The notes beneath the pieces were generated by a model. It was given only the letters and a program-made list of their open reading frames with translations. It did not search any database and was not told where the DNA came from. 64,000 nt of DNA from positions 45,598 to 109,597 of the forward strand of contig JBBDIJ010000010.1 in assembly GCA_040880485.1 (NCBI GenBank). The letters run 5' to 3'. The translations under genes were made by a program, and so were the position numbers. Shown here in pieces: positions 1-8,945 of this stretch. Every line of letters starts with the position of its first letter. Positions within the stretch are counted from its first letter, which is position 1. The DNA comes from JBBDIJ01 sp040880485 (GTDB lineage Bacteria; Bacteroidota; Rhodothermia; Balneolales; Balneolaceae).

Positions 1-218
1 ATTCCATCTTCTCTCTGTGACCGAACACTCTCCCCGTCTGCAGATCTCTTCACAAGGTCGGGATCGATCCCGGCACTCCGAAGCCGGCCATACTTCAGCT
101 CCGTCGCATAGTAGTCGTTCAGGTTGTCTACACCTGTCAGGTCGTGGCCCTCACTCAACAGACGTTCTGTGAGGTGGTAGCCGATAAATCCGGCGGCTCC
201 TGTAATGAGAATGTTCAT
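1..218 (-). CDS. NAD-dependent sugar-nucleotide epimerase, 5' part only (window edge)
   Basis: The ATG lies at 216-218 on the minus strand and the gene runs off the left edge after about 72 codons. The N-terminus MNILITGAAGFIG is the Rossmann dinucleotide-binding start of extended short-chain dehydrogenase/epimerases. It continues with a VDNLNDYY segment typical of UDP-glucuronate 4-epimerase-like enzymes. These convert nucleotide sugars such as UDP-glucuronate to UDP-galacturonate in the cytoplasm for polysaccharide synthesis. It follows cysNC by 32 bp on the same strand, so it may be the last visible member of the sulfate-activation operon. The family call is firm; substrate is inference because the catalytic YxxxK region is outside the window. 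Confidence 0.85.
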   Translation of the reverse strand, partial: MNILITGAAGFIGYHLTERLLSEGHDLTGVDNLNDYYATELKYGRLRSAGIDPDLVKRSADGESVRSQREDG

Positions 219-250
219 TTAAGGCAGGACTTCATTTAGAATTCGGCACT

Positions 251-2233
251 TCAGGCGGCATCCACTCCTTTCAGCAAGCGCTCTACGGCCTCCTCTACCG
301 ACTCCTTATCGGTATCAATTACAAATTCGGCGCTATCCGGTGCTTCATGACCGGCATCGAATCCGGTCAAGCCCCGGATCTCGCCACTCTTCGCTTTCGC
401 ATAGAGCCCTTTGGGATCGCGATCCTGTGCCGTTTCCGGTTCACAAGTGACAAAAATTTCAGAAAAGCGACCTTCAGGCAGCAGGGCTCTGACCGCTTCC
501 CGATCCTTTCGAAAAGGAGATACAAACGTACAGAGTACAATATTTCCATGTTCAAAAAAGAGTCGTGCCAAATGGCCAACACGGCGTATGTTCTCGGTTC
601 TATCTTCCGGGCTGAACCCGAGATCACCTGATAGCCCGTGGCGAAGCTGATCACCATCCAGCAAGATAGTCTGACGCCCTTTTCCCCACAGTTTCCGTTC
701 CAGTTCCTTTGCAATGGTACTCTTTCCCGATCCCGAAATACCTGTAAACCAGAGTACATGTGCCTGATGCTGATTCCGTTTTTCGCGCACTTCACGAGGT
801 ATGTTCCAGGATTCCCACACCACGTCAGGTGACTTCTCTGTTGCTTTTCCGGGTTCAGAATCCTTTCTGTCCAGGCTGCTCTCAATGGAGTCGCCATTGC
901 GGGCTGCCGCCGTACTGGCAGAGCGGATCATTCCGGCACCCACCGAACGGTTGGTTCCAGGGTCAATCAGTATAAAACTGCCCGTCTTCTGATTCAGTTT
1001 GTAGGAGTCGATAAAGAGAGGCGTCGACGTCTTGATTCGTACGCGACCGATTTCATTCAGTTCCAGCCGTTCCGCATCCTCCCGGCTCAAAGAATCGACA
1101 TTCATTCGGTAGATCACGTCATCCACAAAAGCCTGTGCTGTTCGTGACGTGTGCTGAATCAGATAATTTTTGCCCTTCTCCATCGCCTCTTCATCCATCC
1201 AGCAGAGGTAAGCTTCAAACTCGCTGCTCACCGTCGGGACATTATTTCTCCGGACGATCATATCTCCCCGGCTAATGTCTATCTCATCCTCGATTGTAAG
1301 AGTCACCGAATCCCCTGCGAGTGCCTCATCCAGCTGGCCGTCACGAGTAACAATCTCGCTGATCCGGCTCTTCATCCGGGAGGGCAGAACCATCACTTCA
1401 TCTCCGGGATGAATTCGGCCTGAAGCAATACGGCCCGAAAATCCCCGGAAATTCTGGTTTGGCCGTATCACATACTGCACCGGAAGCCGAAAATCGATGA
1501 AGTTGTGAGATGCATCTACTTTCACCGTCTCCAGATGATGCAAAAGAGTTGGGCCATTGTACCAGGACATATTCTCCCGGTTGTTGACCACATTGTCTCC
1601 CTTCAACGCAGAGATCGGAATATAGGTAATCTGATCTACATCCAGCTTCTTCGCGAATTTTCGAAAATCACTGACAATGGAAGAGAACACCTCCTCATCA
1701 TAATCTACGAGGTCCATCTTGTTGACTGCCACCACAAGGTGCGGAATCTGCAGAAGGGATGAGATAAATGCGTGACGTTTCGATTGGGTCAACAAGCCTT
1801 TGGATGCATCCACCAGGATAATCGCCAGTTCCGCTGTAGACGCGCCGGTCACCATATTTCGGGTGTACTGAACATGGCCAGGAGTGTCGGCTATAATAAA
1901 TTTCCTTTTTGGCGTGGCAAAATATCGGTAAGCAACATCGATCGTAATTTTCTGCTCTCGCTCCGCCTTCAAACCGTCTGTGAGAAGCGCCAGGTTCACC
2001 CCCTCCTCCCCGCTGCTTCGGCTGCTCTTCTCAATCGCCTCCATCTGATCTTCAAATATAGACTTGGAGTCGTAAAGTAATCGGCCGATCAGTGTGCTCT
2101 TCCCGTCGTCCACACTGCCGGCAGTTGTGAACCTCAGCAGATCCATATCAAGATAACGACTAAGCTCTTCAGTCTCTTTCTGGTCTTTTTTACTCATATC
2201 CTTTTCACCATTCAGGTGCTTCGATTCACTCAT
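251..2233 (-). CDS. cysNC: Bifunctional sulfate adenylyltransferase subunit 1 / adenylylsulfate kinase (CysN-CysC fusion)
   Basis: A 660-residue fusion. The N-terminal GTPase half carries the P-loop GSVDDGKST (39-47), DTPGH (116-120) and NKMD (171-174), followed by translation-factor-like beta-barrel domains to about residue 435. A poorly conserved linker (about 440-480) leads to the APS kinase half with a second P-loop GISGSGKST (498-506), DGDQLRHGL (526-534) and FVSPFRKDR (570-578). With CysD it makes APS from sulfate and ATP with GTP hydrolysis; the C-terminal half phosphorylates APS to PAPS. It lies 41 bp downstream of cysD on the same strand, so co-transcription is likely. This NodQ-like arrangement is known. 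No PAPS reductase is next to it, so the destination of PAPS (cysteine or sulfated polymers) is open. Confidence 0.97.
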   Translation of the reverse strand: MSESKHLNGEKDMSKKDQKETEELSRYLDMDLLRFTTAGSVDDGKSTLIGRLLYDSKSIFEDQMEAIEKSSRSSGEEGVNLALLTDGLKAEREQKITIDVAYRYFATPKRKFIIADTPGHVQYTRNMVTGASTAELAIILVDASKGLLTQSKRHAFISSLLQIPHLVVAVNKMDLVDYDEEVFSSIVSDFRKFAKKLDVDQITYIPISALKGDNVVNNRENMSWYNGPTLLHHLETVKVDASHNFIDFRLPVQYVIRPNQNFRGFSGRIASGRIHPGDEVMVLPSRMKSRISEIVTRDGQLDEALAGDSVTLTIEDEIDISRGDMIVRRNNVPTVSSEFEAYLCWMDEEAMEKGKNYLIQHTSRTAQAFVDDVIYRMNVDSLSREDAERLELNEIGRVRIKTSTPLFIDSYKLNQKTGSFILIDPGTNRSVGAGMIRSASTAAARNGDSIESSLDRKDSEPGKATEKSPDVVWESWNIPREVREKRNQHQAHVLWFTGISGSGKSTIAKELERKLWGKGRQTILLDGDQLRHGLSGDLGFSPEDRTENIRRVGHLARLFFEHGNIVLCTFVSPFRKDREAVRALLPEGRFSEIFVTCEPETAQDRDPKGLYAKAKSGEIRGLTGFDAGHEAPDSAEFVIDTDKESVEEAVERLLKGVDAA

Positions 2234-2252
2234 CTGTAGTGATGAATTGTCT

Positions 2253-2261
2253 GGTTGAACC
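2253..2261. repeat. GGTTSAACC palindrome between cysD and cysNC
   Basis: GGTTGAACC sits 13 bp past the cysD stop codon (minus strand) and before the cysNC start. It is one of the recurring intergenic copies described in the findings. The flank GGATTCCGGAATC immediately beside it is itself partly palindromic. Confidence 0.45.
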
Positions 2262-2274
2262 CGGATTCCGGAAT

Positions 2275-3183
2275 CTAGAAGTATCCCTGCTTTTTGCGAT
2301 CTTCCATGGCGGTCTCGCTCCGCTTGTCGTCGTGTCGGTTGCCCCGCTCGGTCTGTCTGGCCGTAGCCACTTCCTGTATAATCTCCTCCATCGTCGAGGC
2401 ATCGGAGAGCACAGCACCGGTACAGGTGGCGTCACCAATGGTTCGAAACCGGACGGTGCGCGTCTCCAGTTTCTCTTCCGGCTGACGATTTACAAACTCG
2501 GTGTCGGCCAGCCACACGCCGCGCCGGTTAAACACCTTTCTCTGATGGGCAAAATAAATTTCCGGAATCTCAATACCCTCCTGTGCGATATACTGCCATA
2601 CATCCATCTCCGTCCAGTTACTCAACGGAAAGACCCTGAAGTGCTCGCCCTGATTTTTTCGCCCGTTAAAAAGGTTCCAGAGCTCCGGACGCTGATTTTT
2701 GGGGTCCCACTGACCAAATGCATCCCTGTGTGAAAAAAAACGCTCCTTTGCCCGCGCTTTCTCCTCGTCCCGGCGTCCTCCACCCAGTGCTGCATCGACC
2801 TGATACTCTTTCAGAGTATCCAAAAGAGTAACCGTCTGCAGAGCGTTTCGGCTGGCTTCCGGGCCGGTCTCTTCGCGAACCCGCCCCTTGTCAATCGACT
2901 TCTGAACACTGCCTACAAGAAGATCCACACCGTACTTTTCAACCAGCCGGTCACGGTACTCAATCGTTTCGGAAAAATTGTGTCCGGTATCGATGTGCAT
3001 CAGTGGAAAAGGAATCCTTCCAGGGTAGAATGCCTTCAGGGCGAGCTGAAACATACAGATAGAATCTTTCCCCCCTGAGAAGAGCAGCACAGGGCGCTCG
3101 AATTGAGCTGCCACCTCTCTCATTACATAGATTCCTTCATCTTCCAGTTGCTTTAGATGGGAATTTCTCTGTCTGCCTTCCAT
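2275..3183 (-). CDS. cysD: Sulfate adenylyltransferase subunit 2 (ATP sulfurylase small subunit)
   Basis: 302 residues, the usual length of CysD. The PP-loop ATP-pyrophosphatase motif SGGKDS is at 36-41, followed by the conserved PLMHIDTGHNF segment and later the AGGRRDEE-like stretch (here GGGRRDEEKARAKER). CysD adenylates sulfate to APS, driven by the GTPase CysN encoded 41 bp downstream. The ATG at 3181-3183 starts exactly at the usual N-terminus. Cytoplasmic. Upstream lies cysQ, separated by about 106 bp, so an internal promoter between cysQ and cysD is possible but I could not identify one. Confidence 0.97.
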   Translation of the reverse strand: MEGRQRNSHLKQLEDEGIYVMREVAAQFERPVLLFSGGKDSICMFQLALKAFYPGRIPFPLMHIDTGHNFSETIEYRDRLVEKYGVDLLVGSVQKSIDKGRVREETGPEASRNALQTVTLLDTLKEYQVDAALGGGRRDEEKARAKERFFSHRDAFGQWDPKNQRPELWNLFNGRKNQGEHFRVFPLSNWTEMDVWQYIAQEGIEIPEIYFAHQRKVFNRRGVWLADTEFVNRQPEEKLETRTVRFRTIGDATCTGAVLSDASTMEEIIQEVATARQTERGNRHDDKRSETAMEDRKKQGYF

Positions 3184-3289
3184 GATGATCTGTAGAAACG
3201 GTCTGCGATTTTCAGTCTTTAGAGTGGATTCCGCCCATATTTGGACGAACTCTCCACAGCCTGTAAAGATACGGATTTATTTCTATTAA

Positions 3290-4054
3290 CTACAGTCCGG
3301 CCACAAACTCACCGTTCCTTAAATCAGGTTTATTGTAGGAGAGTGAAGAGGCCCGAACCGTTCCACCCGCTCCGGAGTAGCGGAAGACTGCATCTCCCGC
3401 CGCTGTATCCCACTCCATGGTGGGACCAAAACGGGGATAGATATCAGCTGTACCTTCGGCAACCAGACAATACTTGAGTGAACTGCCTGCTGTGATGGTC
3501 TTTCCAACTCTCACACCCATCTCCCCTAACTTCTCCTCGAGGTTCTCCGTCCCATGAGACCGGCTGACAGCGGCTGTAAGAGGGTTCGAAAGGTCGGGTG
3601 CCTTCGAAGTAATCTGTGCCGCATGCCCCTTTTGGTCGATTCGGCAGGAACCGGTTTCGGACCCCCCGGTATAGATGATTCCTTTCACCGGAATACCGAC
3701 CACTCCCAATACAGGAACGCCCTCTTCAATCAGCGCAATGTTTACAGTAAATTCTCCATTCTTCTTGATAAACTCCTTGGTGCCATCCAGCGGATCAACC
3801 AGCCAGAATCGTTCCCAGCTTTTTCGCACACTGTAGTCGGGAATACTCCCCTCTTCGGAAAGAATCGGGATAGAGGGATCCAGTTTCGCCAACTCCCGAT
3901 GAATCGTCTTATGCGCCATCGTATCGGCCAGTGTAAGAGGAGAGTCGTCCGACTTTCGTTCAATCTCAACATCCTGCTTGTAGTAACCCAGGATCACATC
4001 TCCCGCCAGACGGGTAATGCGAACAACTTCACTGATCAGTTCATCCTGTTTCAT
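3290..4054 (-). CDS. cysQ: 3'(2'),5'-bisphosphate nucleotidase CysQ
   Basis: 254 residues of the inositol-monophosphatase-like, lithium-sensitive phosphatase fold. Visible metal and substrate motifs: SEEG near 66-69, LVDPLDGTKEFI (85-96) and WDTAAGDAV (215-223). The enzyme hydrolyses 3'-phosphoadenosine 5'-phosphate, the by-product of PAPS-dependent sulfuryl transfer, to AMP. Its presence beside cysDN indicates active PAPS use. The start is an ATG giving MKQDELISEV, a normal N-terminus. It is followed by cysD and preceded by the SLC13 transporter (76 bp gap), all on the minus strand. Confidence 0.95.
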   Translation of the reverse strand: MKQDELISEVVRITRLAGDVILGYYKQDVEIERKSDDSPLTLADTMAHKTIHRELAKLDPSIPILSEEGSIPDYSVRKSWERFWLVDPLDGTKEFIKKNGEFTVNIALIEEGVPVLGVVGIPVKGIIYTGGSETGSCRIDQKGHAAQITSKAPDLSNPLTAAVSRSHGTENLEEKLGEMGVRVGKTITAGSSLKYCLVAEGTADIYPRFGPTMEWDTAAGDAVFRYSGAGGTVRASSLSYNKPDLRNGEFVAGL

Positions 4055-4130
4055 ATCGATCCATTAAAATTGACTTTTATGGGGTTAAACACGGGAATTT
4101 TTTTTCCGTCCATACCTCTTCCCCTTTCGA

Positions 4131-5897
4131 TTAGAAAGACCAAATCACCGGAACCAGAAAAATCGTAATCACACCTACAATCAGATTCAGGGGCAAGCCA
4201 ATTTTCAGATAGTCGGTAAATCTATAACCGCCAGGCCCATAGACCATCAGGTTGGTCTGGTATCCGATAGGTGTCGAAAAACTGGCGGAAGCCGCAAAAA
4301 TTATGGTCATCACAAATGGCATATAACTGACTCCCATGCTGGCAGCTACCGAAATGGCGATCGGAAAGATCAGAACAGCTGCCGCGTTGTTCGTGATCAT
4401 CTCCGTTAACAACCAGGTCGCCAGATAAGTGGCAATCAGAGCCATCCATGGATCATCGCCCGCAAGGCCAATAAATGTTCCGGCCAACGCCTCTGCTGTT
4501 CCGGTCACGTCCAGGGCGTTGCCAATCCCCAGAGCTGCTGCAATCACAATAAGTACCTGCCAATCGACTCCCGAACGGGCAGCCTCCGTTCTGGTGCAAC
4601 CGGTAAGCAACATGGCCCCTGCTGCAAGAAATGATGCCTGAAACATGCTCAAGACCCCTGTAGTGGCCACAAGAACCATCAGTCCCAAAATCATCCAGGC
4701 CACCCACCCCTTCCGGTAATCCGGAGAGCCGTTATGAGTCAGAGTACTCACCAGCAGAAAATCGTTTGACGATTTGTACCGGTCTGCAAAATTCCGCGGT
4801 GTCTCCATAAGCAGGATATCCCCGGTCTGAAGCGTGATATCCCCCACTTTTCGCCGTACCCTCTCCCCCTGGCGTGAGACTGCAAGAATAACCGCCCCGT
4901 AACGGTTTCGAAACTCCCCCTCTTTTACCGTGACACCGTTGAGAGGATGTGACGGGGAGACGACAGCTTCCACCAGATGGCGATCCCTTCGTGGAGCGTC
5001 CAGTTTAAAGACCTGATCGGTAGCGGGTTCCAGCCCGGGGATCTGTTGCAGATCCACAATGGAGTCTACCATACCTGTAAATATGAGCCGGTCTCCGCTG
5101 CGCAATATTTCATCCGGTTCCACAGCTGCCAGAATGGTTCCTCCCCGAACGATCTCGACCAGAAAGAGGCCAGGGAGATTTCGAAGTTCGGCATTCTCAA
5201 TATTCTGGCCTACCAGATTGCTTCCCTCCCTGAGGATCATCTCAATCGTATACTCCCTTGTATTTTCAAACGAAGAGTAGATTGATTTCCCTACGGGAAG
5301 AAGCCTGCGGCCAAATAGCATAAGATAGAGCACTCCCGTCAAGGCCAGGGGGATTCCCACCCAAGCGGGGTCAAATATGTTCAATGATACTCCCAGCTCG
5401 GAGATAAGAAGACCGTTCACAATCAGATTTGTACTCGTTCCAATCAATGTACAGGTTCCACCCAGTATAGCAGCGTAGCTGAGTGGAATCATGATCTTGG
5501 AAACCGGTATCCGGTACTTTCTTGCCCACTCCTGAAGTGCCGGAATAAAGGATGCGACAATCGGTGTATTATTCAGAAAAGCACTCATACCCATTACAGG
5601 GCCGATGATGCGAAGTTGCGATTTCCACAACACCCTGGATTGGCCCAGAAGATTCTGAATGATAAACTGTATGGCCCCGGTCTCTCTCATCCCGACCGAC
5701 ACCACATAGAGAGCCGCCACAGTGAGCATACCTTCATTTGAAAAGCCCACAAGAGCCTCCTGAACCGGAATGAGTCCAAAGACCACAATGAGTGTCAACG
5801 CACCCAGAAAAACCGCATCCGCAGAGATCCTCGTGAAGATCAATACGATCAGCATTAGAAAAATGATACCCAGTACAGCCAATCCTTCAGGTGTCAT
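4131..5897 (-). CDS. SLC13/DASS-family transporter with two TrkA-C (RCK_C) domains, probable sulfate importer
   Basis: 588 residues with a duplicated membrane half separated by a soluble insert. The hairpin motifs of the divalent anion:Na+ symporter family are visible: NNTPIVASFIP (about 109-119) and GTSTNL (about 152-157) in the first half, NNAAAVLIFPIA and the matching TPIGYQTNL in the second. The insert (about 205-375) holds two TrkA-C-like regulatory domains. Placement in a sulfate-activation operon suggests sulfate is the substrate, which is inference from context. Its ATG overlaps the stop of the upstream HAD gene by 4 bp (ATGA at 5894-5897), indicating translational coupling. Confidence 0.9.
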   Translation of the reverse strand: MTPEGLAVLGIIFLMLIVLIFTRISADAVFLGALTLIVVFGLIPVQEALVGFSNEGMLTVAALYVVSVGMRETGAIQFIIQNLLGQSRVLWKSQLRIIGPVMGMSAFLNNTPIVASFIPALQEWARKYRIPVSKIMIPLSYAAILGGTCTLIGTSTNLIVNGLLISELGVSLNIFDPAWVGIPLALTGVLYLMLFGRRLLPVGKSIYSSFENTREYTIEMILREGSNLVGQNIENAELRNLPGLFLVEIVRGGTILAAVEPDEILRSGDRLIFTGMVDSIVDLQQIPGLEPATDQVFKLDAPRRDRHLVEAVVSPSHPLNGVTVKEGEFRNRYGAVILAVSRQGERVRRKVGDITLQTGDILLMETPRNFADRYKSSNDFLLVSTLTHNGSPDYRKGWVAWMILGLMVLVATTGVLSMFQASFLAAGAMLLTGCTRTEAARSGVDWQVLIVIAAALGIGNALDVTGTAEALAGTFIGLAGDDPWMALIATYLATWLLTEMITNNAAAVLIFPIAISVAASMGVSYMPFVMTIIFAASASFSTPIGYQTNLMVYGPGGYRFTDYLKIGLPLNLIVGVITIFLVPVIWSF

Positions 5898-6649
5898 CGG
5901 GATCCATGATTACGGTTCTCTTCAATAAGGCGCCTGTAGGCCACCAGTACTGCATGAGTCGACTCTTCAGAGAGGACTTCTGCCACTGCCTTCGTCTCCT
6001 GCTTTGCGTTGGCAGGTGCAAAAGGCCGGCCCACGACCTGAAGTGCCACTACATCCCCGCCACTGTCGCCAATATACGCCATCTCCTCAAGAGTGATTCC
6101 AGTCTCCTCCTGAAGCAGGTTCAGCCCGGCTCTCTTGTTGTTTCCACGAATCAGCGTATTCACGGAAATATCTGTATAGTGCATCTCCAAATCCGGATAG
6201 TGTTGATTAATATGATTTTGGATCTCCTCACGAATCTCAGCGATGTCATGCTTGTTGGGCGAAACAACTCCCGCATCCATCATCTTGGAAAACTCGGGAA
6301 TAGCACCGGGATAGAGAGGAAGTATTTTACTGCGGATCCACTGTTTCAGCTTATTGATCGATGCAAGTTCTTCATCACTATCGTCATTCAGGGCAGTTCT
6401 GAACCGGTTTTCTCGCCAGTCATACATCCCGGCACTCTCAAAAATGACCGGATAGCGTACATCAAGCCACTGAGCGACCGCTTCGGCATAGGGGTATGGA
6501 CGACCGGTACAGATGGTTACTGGGGGAATCGACAAATCCTCCCGGCTCTGCTGGTTCAGTTCGCGTATCTTTGTAATCTTCTCCCAGTCGGGAGAGTGAA
6601 AAGGAGTGGTAAGGCAGCCGTCGAGATCCAGTACAAAAAGTTTAATCAC
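5894..6649 (-). CDS. HAD-superfamily phosphatase (Cof/phosphoglycolate-phosphatase-like subtype)
   Basis: The reading frame stays open far upstream, but sequence typical of the family begins at a GTG (6647-6649) just before KLFVLDLDGCL, 13 bp after the stop of the preceding gene, giving 251 residues. LDLDGC is HAD motif I, TGRPYPYA is the substrate-specificity loop region typical of type IIB members, and IGDSGGDV near the C-terminus is motif IV with the metal-binding Asp. NAKQETK follows as expected. The small-molecule phosphate substrate cannot be read from sequence. It is translationally coupled to the SLC13 transporter downstream. No strong Shine-Dalgarno was seen before the GTG, so the exact start is uncertain. 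Confidence 0.85.
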   Translation of the reverse strand: MIKLFVLDLDGCLTTPFHSPDWEKITKIRELNQQSREDLSIPPVTICTGRPYPYAEAVAQWLDVRYPVIFESAGMYDWRENRFRTALNDDSDEELASINKLKQWIRSKILPLYPGAIPEFSKMMDAGVVSPNKHDIAEIREEIQNHINQHYPDLEMHYTDISVNTLIRGNNKRAGLNLLQEETGITLEEMAYIGDSGGDVVALQVVGRPFAPANAKQETKAVAEVLSEESTHAVLVAYRRLIEENRNHGSR

Positions 6650-6662
6650 CGCAGTTTTGGAG

Positions 6663-7697
6663 TCAGGTTTGAGATTCAGTTTCGGCCTGGCGAAACCCGG
6701 GGATGAGCAATGCAGCGACAAGGAGCACCAATCCGGATACCAGCAGCCACTGATATCTGTTGCTGTAGTCGGCAAACTCCCGAACTGCAAATTCTCCAGT
6801 CTGAAGATCGTCAAGACGTGTGAGAAAGGGTGAGATATCGGCTGTATTCGCTGATATCTCATAGTAGTTTCCACCCCCCCTTCGCGCAATCTGCTGCAAA
6901 ATTTGCGGTTCCAGTCTCGTGACCACCTCCTGTCCGTCGGAGCCCCTGTGGTGGCCCTGCAGCTGGCCTGTATTTCTGTTGTAAACGGGAATTCTTCCGC
7001 CCTCCTCCGTACCAATACCCACCGTGAAAATCATCACTCCCTGCGAGACCAGGGCATCGAGGGCACTGCTGAAATCGGGCCCGTGGACCTCACCGTCAGA
7101 TACAAGGAGTACCACTCTGGCTGCATCCGATGCCAACTCTTCCAACGTTTCGAAACTCTCTGCGGCCCGCCCGAACGAAGCCCCGATATCCGTAGTGCTA
7201 CTGGGCATCTGGCCGGTTTCAGCTATATCGAGAAACATTCTGAGAGCCGAGTGGTCCAGGGTCATCGGACTCTGTACAAACGCTTCACCGGTAAAGACGA
7301 TGAGCCCGATCCGGTCTCCGGAAGAGTGACTGATAAGTCGCTCAATCTCAAACTTCGCCTTCTCCAGACGGCTGGGGCGAATGTCCTCGGCATTCATACT
7401 GCGAGAGAGATCGAGAATTACCATCAGATCCACCCCCCTTTGCTCCATATCTCGCACTTCCGTTCCGATCTGCGGGCCGGCAAGGCCAACCGTAAAAAAC
7501 AGAAAGGCTGTCATAAGCAGGCCCAGGCGTAGCCTCTCCCCAAAAAACCAGTACCCCTTACGCAGATTTGCAAGCAGGCGGTCGTCAAAATAGCGTTGCC
7601 GGATCTTTTTCCTCCGCCAGCTGTAAACGTAGAGCAGCAGCAGTGAGGCTGGAATCAGTAGCAGGAGCCAAAGATATGAGGGTTCGAACCAAATCAT
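6663..7697 (-). CDS. BatA-like von Willebrand factor A membrane protein
   Basis: 344 residues starting at the ATG 7695-7697; upstream in-frame sequence does not look protein-like. Two N-terminal membrane segments (about 8-25 and 55-75) are followed by a VWA domain with the MIDAS motif DLSRS (96-100), FTGEAF and the VSDGEVHG strand. A C-terminal membrane helix (about 315-335) precedes a short charged tail. The architecture matches the Bacteroidota aerotolerance (Bat) proteins BatA/BatB, which act in the cell envelope with unclear biochemistry. Here it stands alone without MoxR ATPase, DUF58 or TPR partners and heads the HAD/SLC13/cys run with a 13-bp gap. Confidence 0.88.
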   Translation of the reverse strand: MIWFEPSYLWLLLLIPASLLLLYVYSWRRKKIRQRYFDDRLLANLRKGYWFFGERLRLGLLMTAFLFFTVGLAGPQIGTEVRDMEQRGVDLMVILDLSRSMNAEDIRPSRLEKAKFEIERLISHSSGDRIGLIVFTGEAFVQSPMTLDHSALRMFLDIAETGQMPSSTTDIGASFGRAAESFETLEELASDAARVVLLVSDGEVHGPDFSSALDALVSQGVMIFTVGIGTEEGGRIPVYNRNTGQLQGHHRGSDGQEVVTRLEPQILQQIARRGGGNYYEISANTADISPFLTRLDDLQTGEFAVREFADYSNRYQWLLVSGLVLLVAALLIPGFRQAETESQT

Positions 7698-7812
7698 GCC
7701 GGAAGATAGGAGTTTGCTTTCAGAATGTAACGGGGCAATAAGTGCAACAAATATAGATGTGAAATCGTATGTTTCCAGAAGGATCTCAATCGACAGTAGT
7801 GGAAACGCAATT

Positions 7813-8055
7813 ATGACCAAACGACTTGTCAAATCTCGTACCGACCGAAAACTGACGGGGGTATGTGGTGGTATTGCTGAATACCTGGGATGGGACGCGA
7901 CCCTGGTACGAACACTCTATGTTATTCTGATTCTCATGTTTGTCGGCGCACCGGTCATTCTCTACTTTGTATTGGCACTCATAATGCCGGATGAACGACC
8001 ACCGGAAGAGCCGCAAAACTCCTCCTCCAAACGGGAGCCTTCCAGAGAGCCGTAG
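7813..8055 (+). CDS. Short PspC-domain membrane protein
   Basis: 80 residues from ATG 7813. The PspC hallmark is complete: basic start, KLTGVCGGIAEYLGWD, then one hydrophobic helix ending in LALIMP. After it comes a short polar tail rich in Pro, Glu and Ser. PspC-type proteins sit in the inner membrane and respond to envelope stress; the single-domain form is common in Bacteroidota. It is divergent from the BatA-like gene, with about 115 bp between starts, and co-directional with the next oxidoreductase gene after a 44-bp gap. A second, longer PspC protein is encoded at 17159-18175. Confidence 0.9.
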   Translation: MTKRLVKSRTDRKLTGVCGGIAEYLGWDATLVRTLYVILILMFVGAPVILYFVLALIMPDERPPEEPQNSSSKREPSREP

Positions 8056-8099
8056 GTACCAAAGGCACGGCTGGATTTCTGTAAACCAACCCCAACCCT

Positions 8100-8939
8100 A
8101 TGCGTGTCGGAATCATTGGCGACGCGAATAGAACCGTCGCATGGGAGAAACACCTTCGCCCGCTCTCTGCTGTCACAGAGGTGGTCATTGCACCCGCGCT
8201 GGCAGATGCCGGAGAGGTGGAAGCCTGTCTGCTCATCGACGACAGCAAAGAGAATCTCGCCAGGCTCTCCGAAGCGATCAGATTGGGTGTTCATACCTAT
8301 CTCGTCTCAAGACTACCCACCGAACGAAAAGAGCTCGAGAGCATCTACCACTACAGCCAGGAAGCCGATGTTCGTGTCCAGTTCTCACACTGGCCTTCCA
8401 TCGCTCCCGCCACCGAGTGGATGCGAAAGCAACTCCCAAAACCACAGACACTTCAGGTGATCCGTGAACAGAGCCAGATTCACTACACAGAAAACCGTCC
8501 CTGGTTCACCCACAACTGGATCGACGAATTTGCCCTCATCACACGCTGGATGGACAAGCCAACACACCGTATAGAGGGGCATCAGATCACTACAGACGGC
8601 GTCTCTCTCGGTATTCAGCTTTTTTTACGCTATGACAGCGGGGCTACAGCCTCTCTATACTTTATGACCGCCGCCAGTGAAAACCACCACAAAAGAGTCG
8701 TCTCGGATGGCAGGATGCTGCTGGAGCTCGACGTAACTGAGCAGCGGGTGCGAAAAATCGTGGTAAATGCTTCGGAAGAGCTGGTAACAGAGAGCCGAAA
8801 ATTTGATGCCTCCCGTGCCGCCGAGCAGTCTGCCGTTCACTTTTTCAAAGCGATTCGCCTAAGGCAACCCACTCTCTTTAGCCCCTATGACGCTATGAGA
8901 ACAGCCATCGGTATTGAAAAAGTGAAACAGCTTTTCTGA
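8100..8939 (+). CDS. Gfo/Idh/MocA-like oxidoreductase, divergent
   Basis: 279 residues. The N-terminus MRVGIIGDANRTVAW resembles the Rossmann start of Gfo/Idh/MocA proteins but lacks the canonical GxGxxG. The middle (EADVRVQFSHWPSIAPA) and the C-terminal half rich in beta-strands fit the family fold. The usual catalytic EKP motif is replaced by SRLPTE around residues 70-75, so dehydrogenase activity is doubtful; it may be a non-catalytic or altered member. It ends 7 bp before the convergent stop of the thiolase. Function is unknown; the family assignment is moderately sure. Confidence 0.65.
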   Translation: MRVGIIGDANRTVAWEKHLRPLSAVTEVVIAPALADAGEVEACLLIDDSKENLARLSEAIRLGVHTYLVSRLPTERKELESIYHYSQEADVRVQFSHWPSIAPATEWMRKQLPKPQTLQVIREQSQIHYTENRPWFTHNWIDEFALITRWMDKPTHRIEGHQITTDGVSLGIQLFLRYDSGATASLYFMTAASENHHKRVVSDGRMLLELDVTEQRVRKIVVNASEELVTESRKFDASRAAEQSAVHFFKAIRLRQPTLFSPYDAMRTAIGIEKVKQLF

Positions 8940-8945
8940 GGAAAC

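Noticed and set aside
7681..7690. GGTTCGAACC, like a tRNA T-arm
   Set aside because: It lies inside the BatA-like coding sequence (Trp-Phe-Glu-Pro) and no tRNA cloverleaf can be drawn around it.
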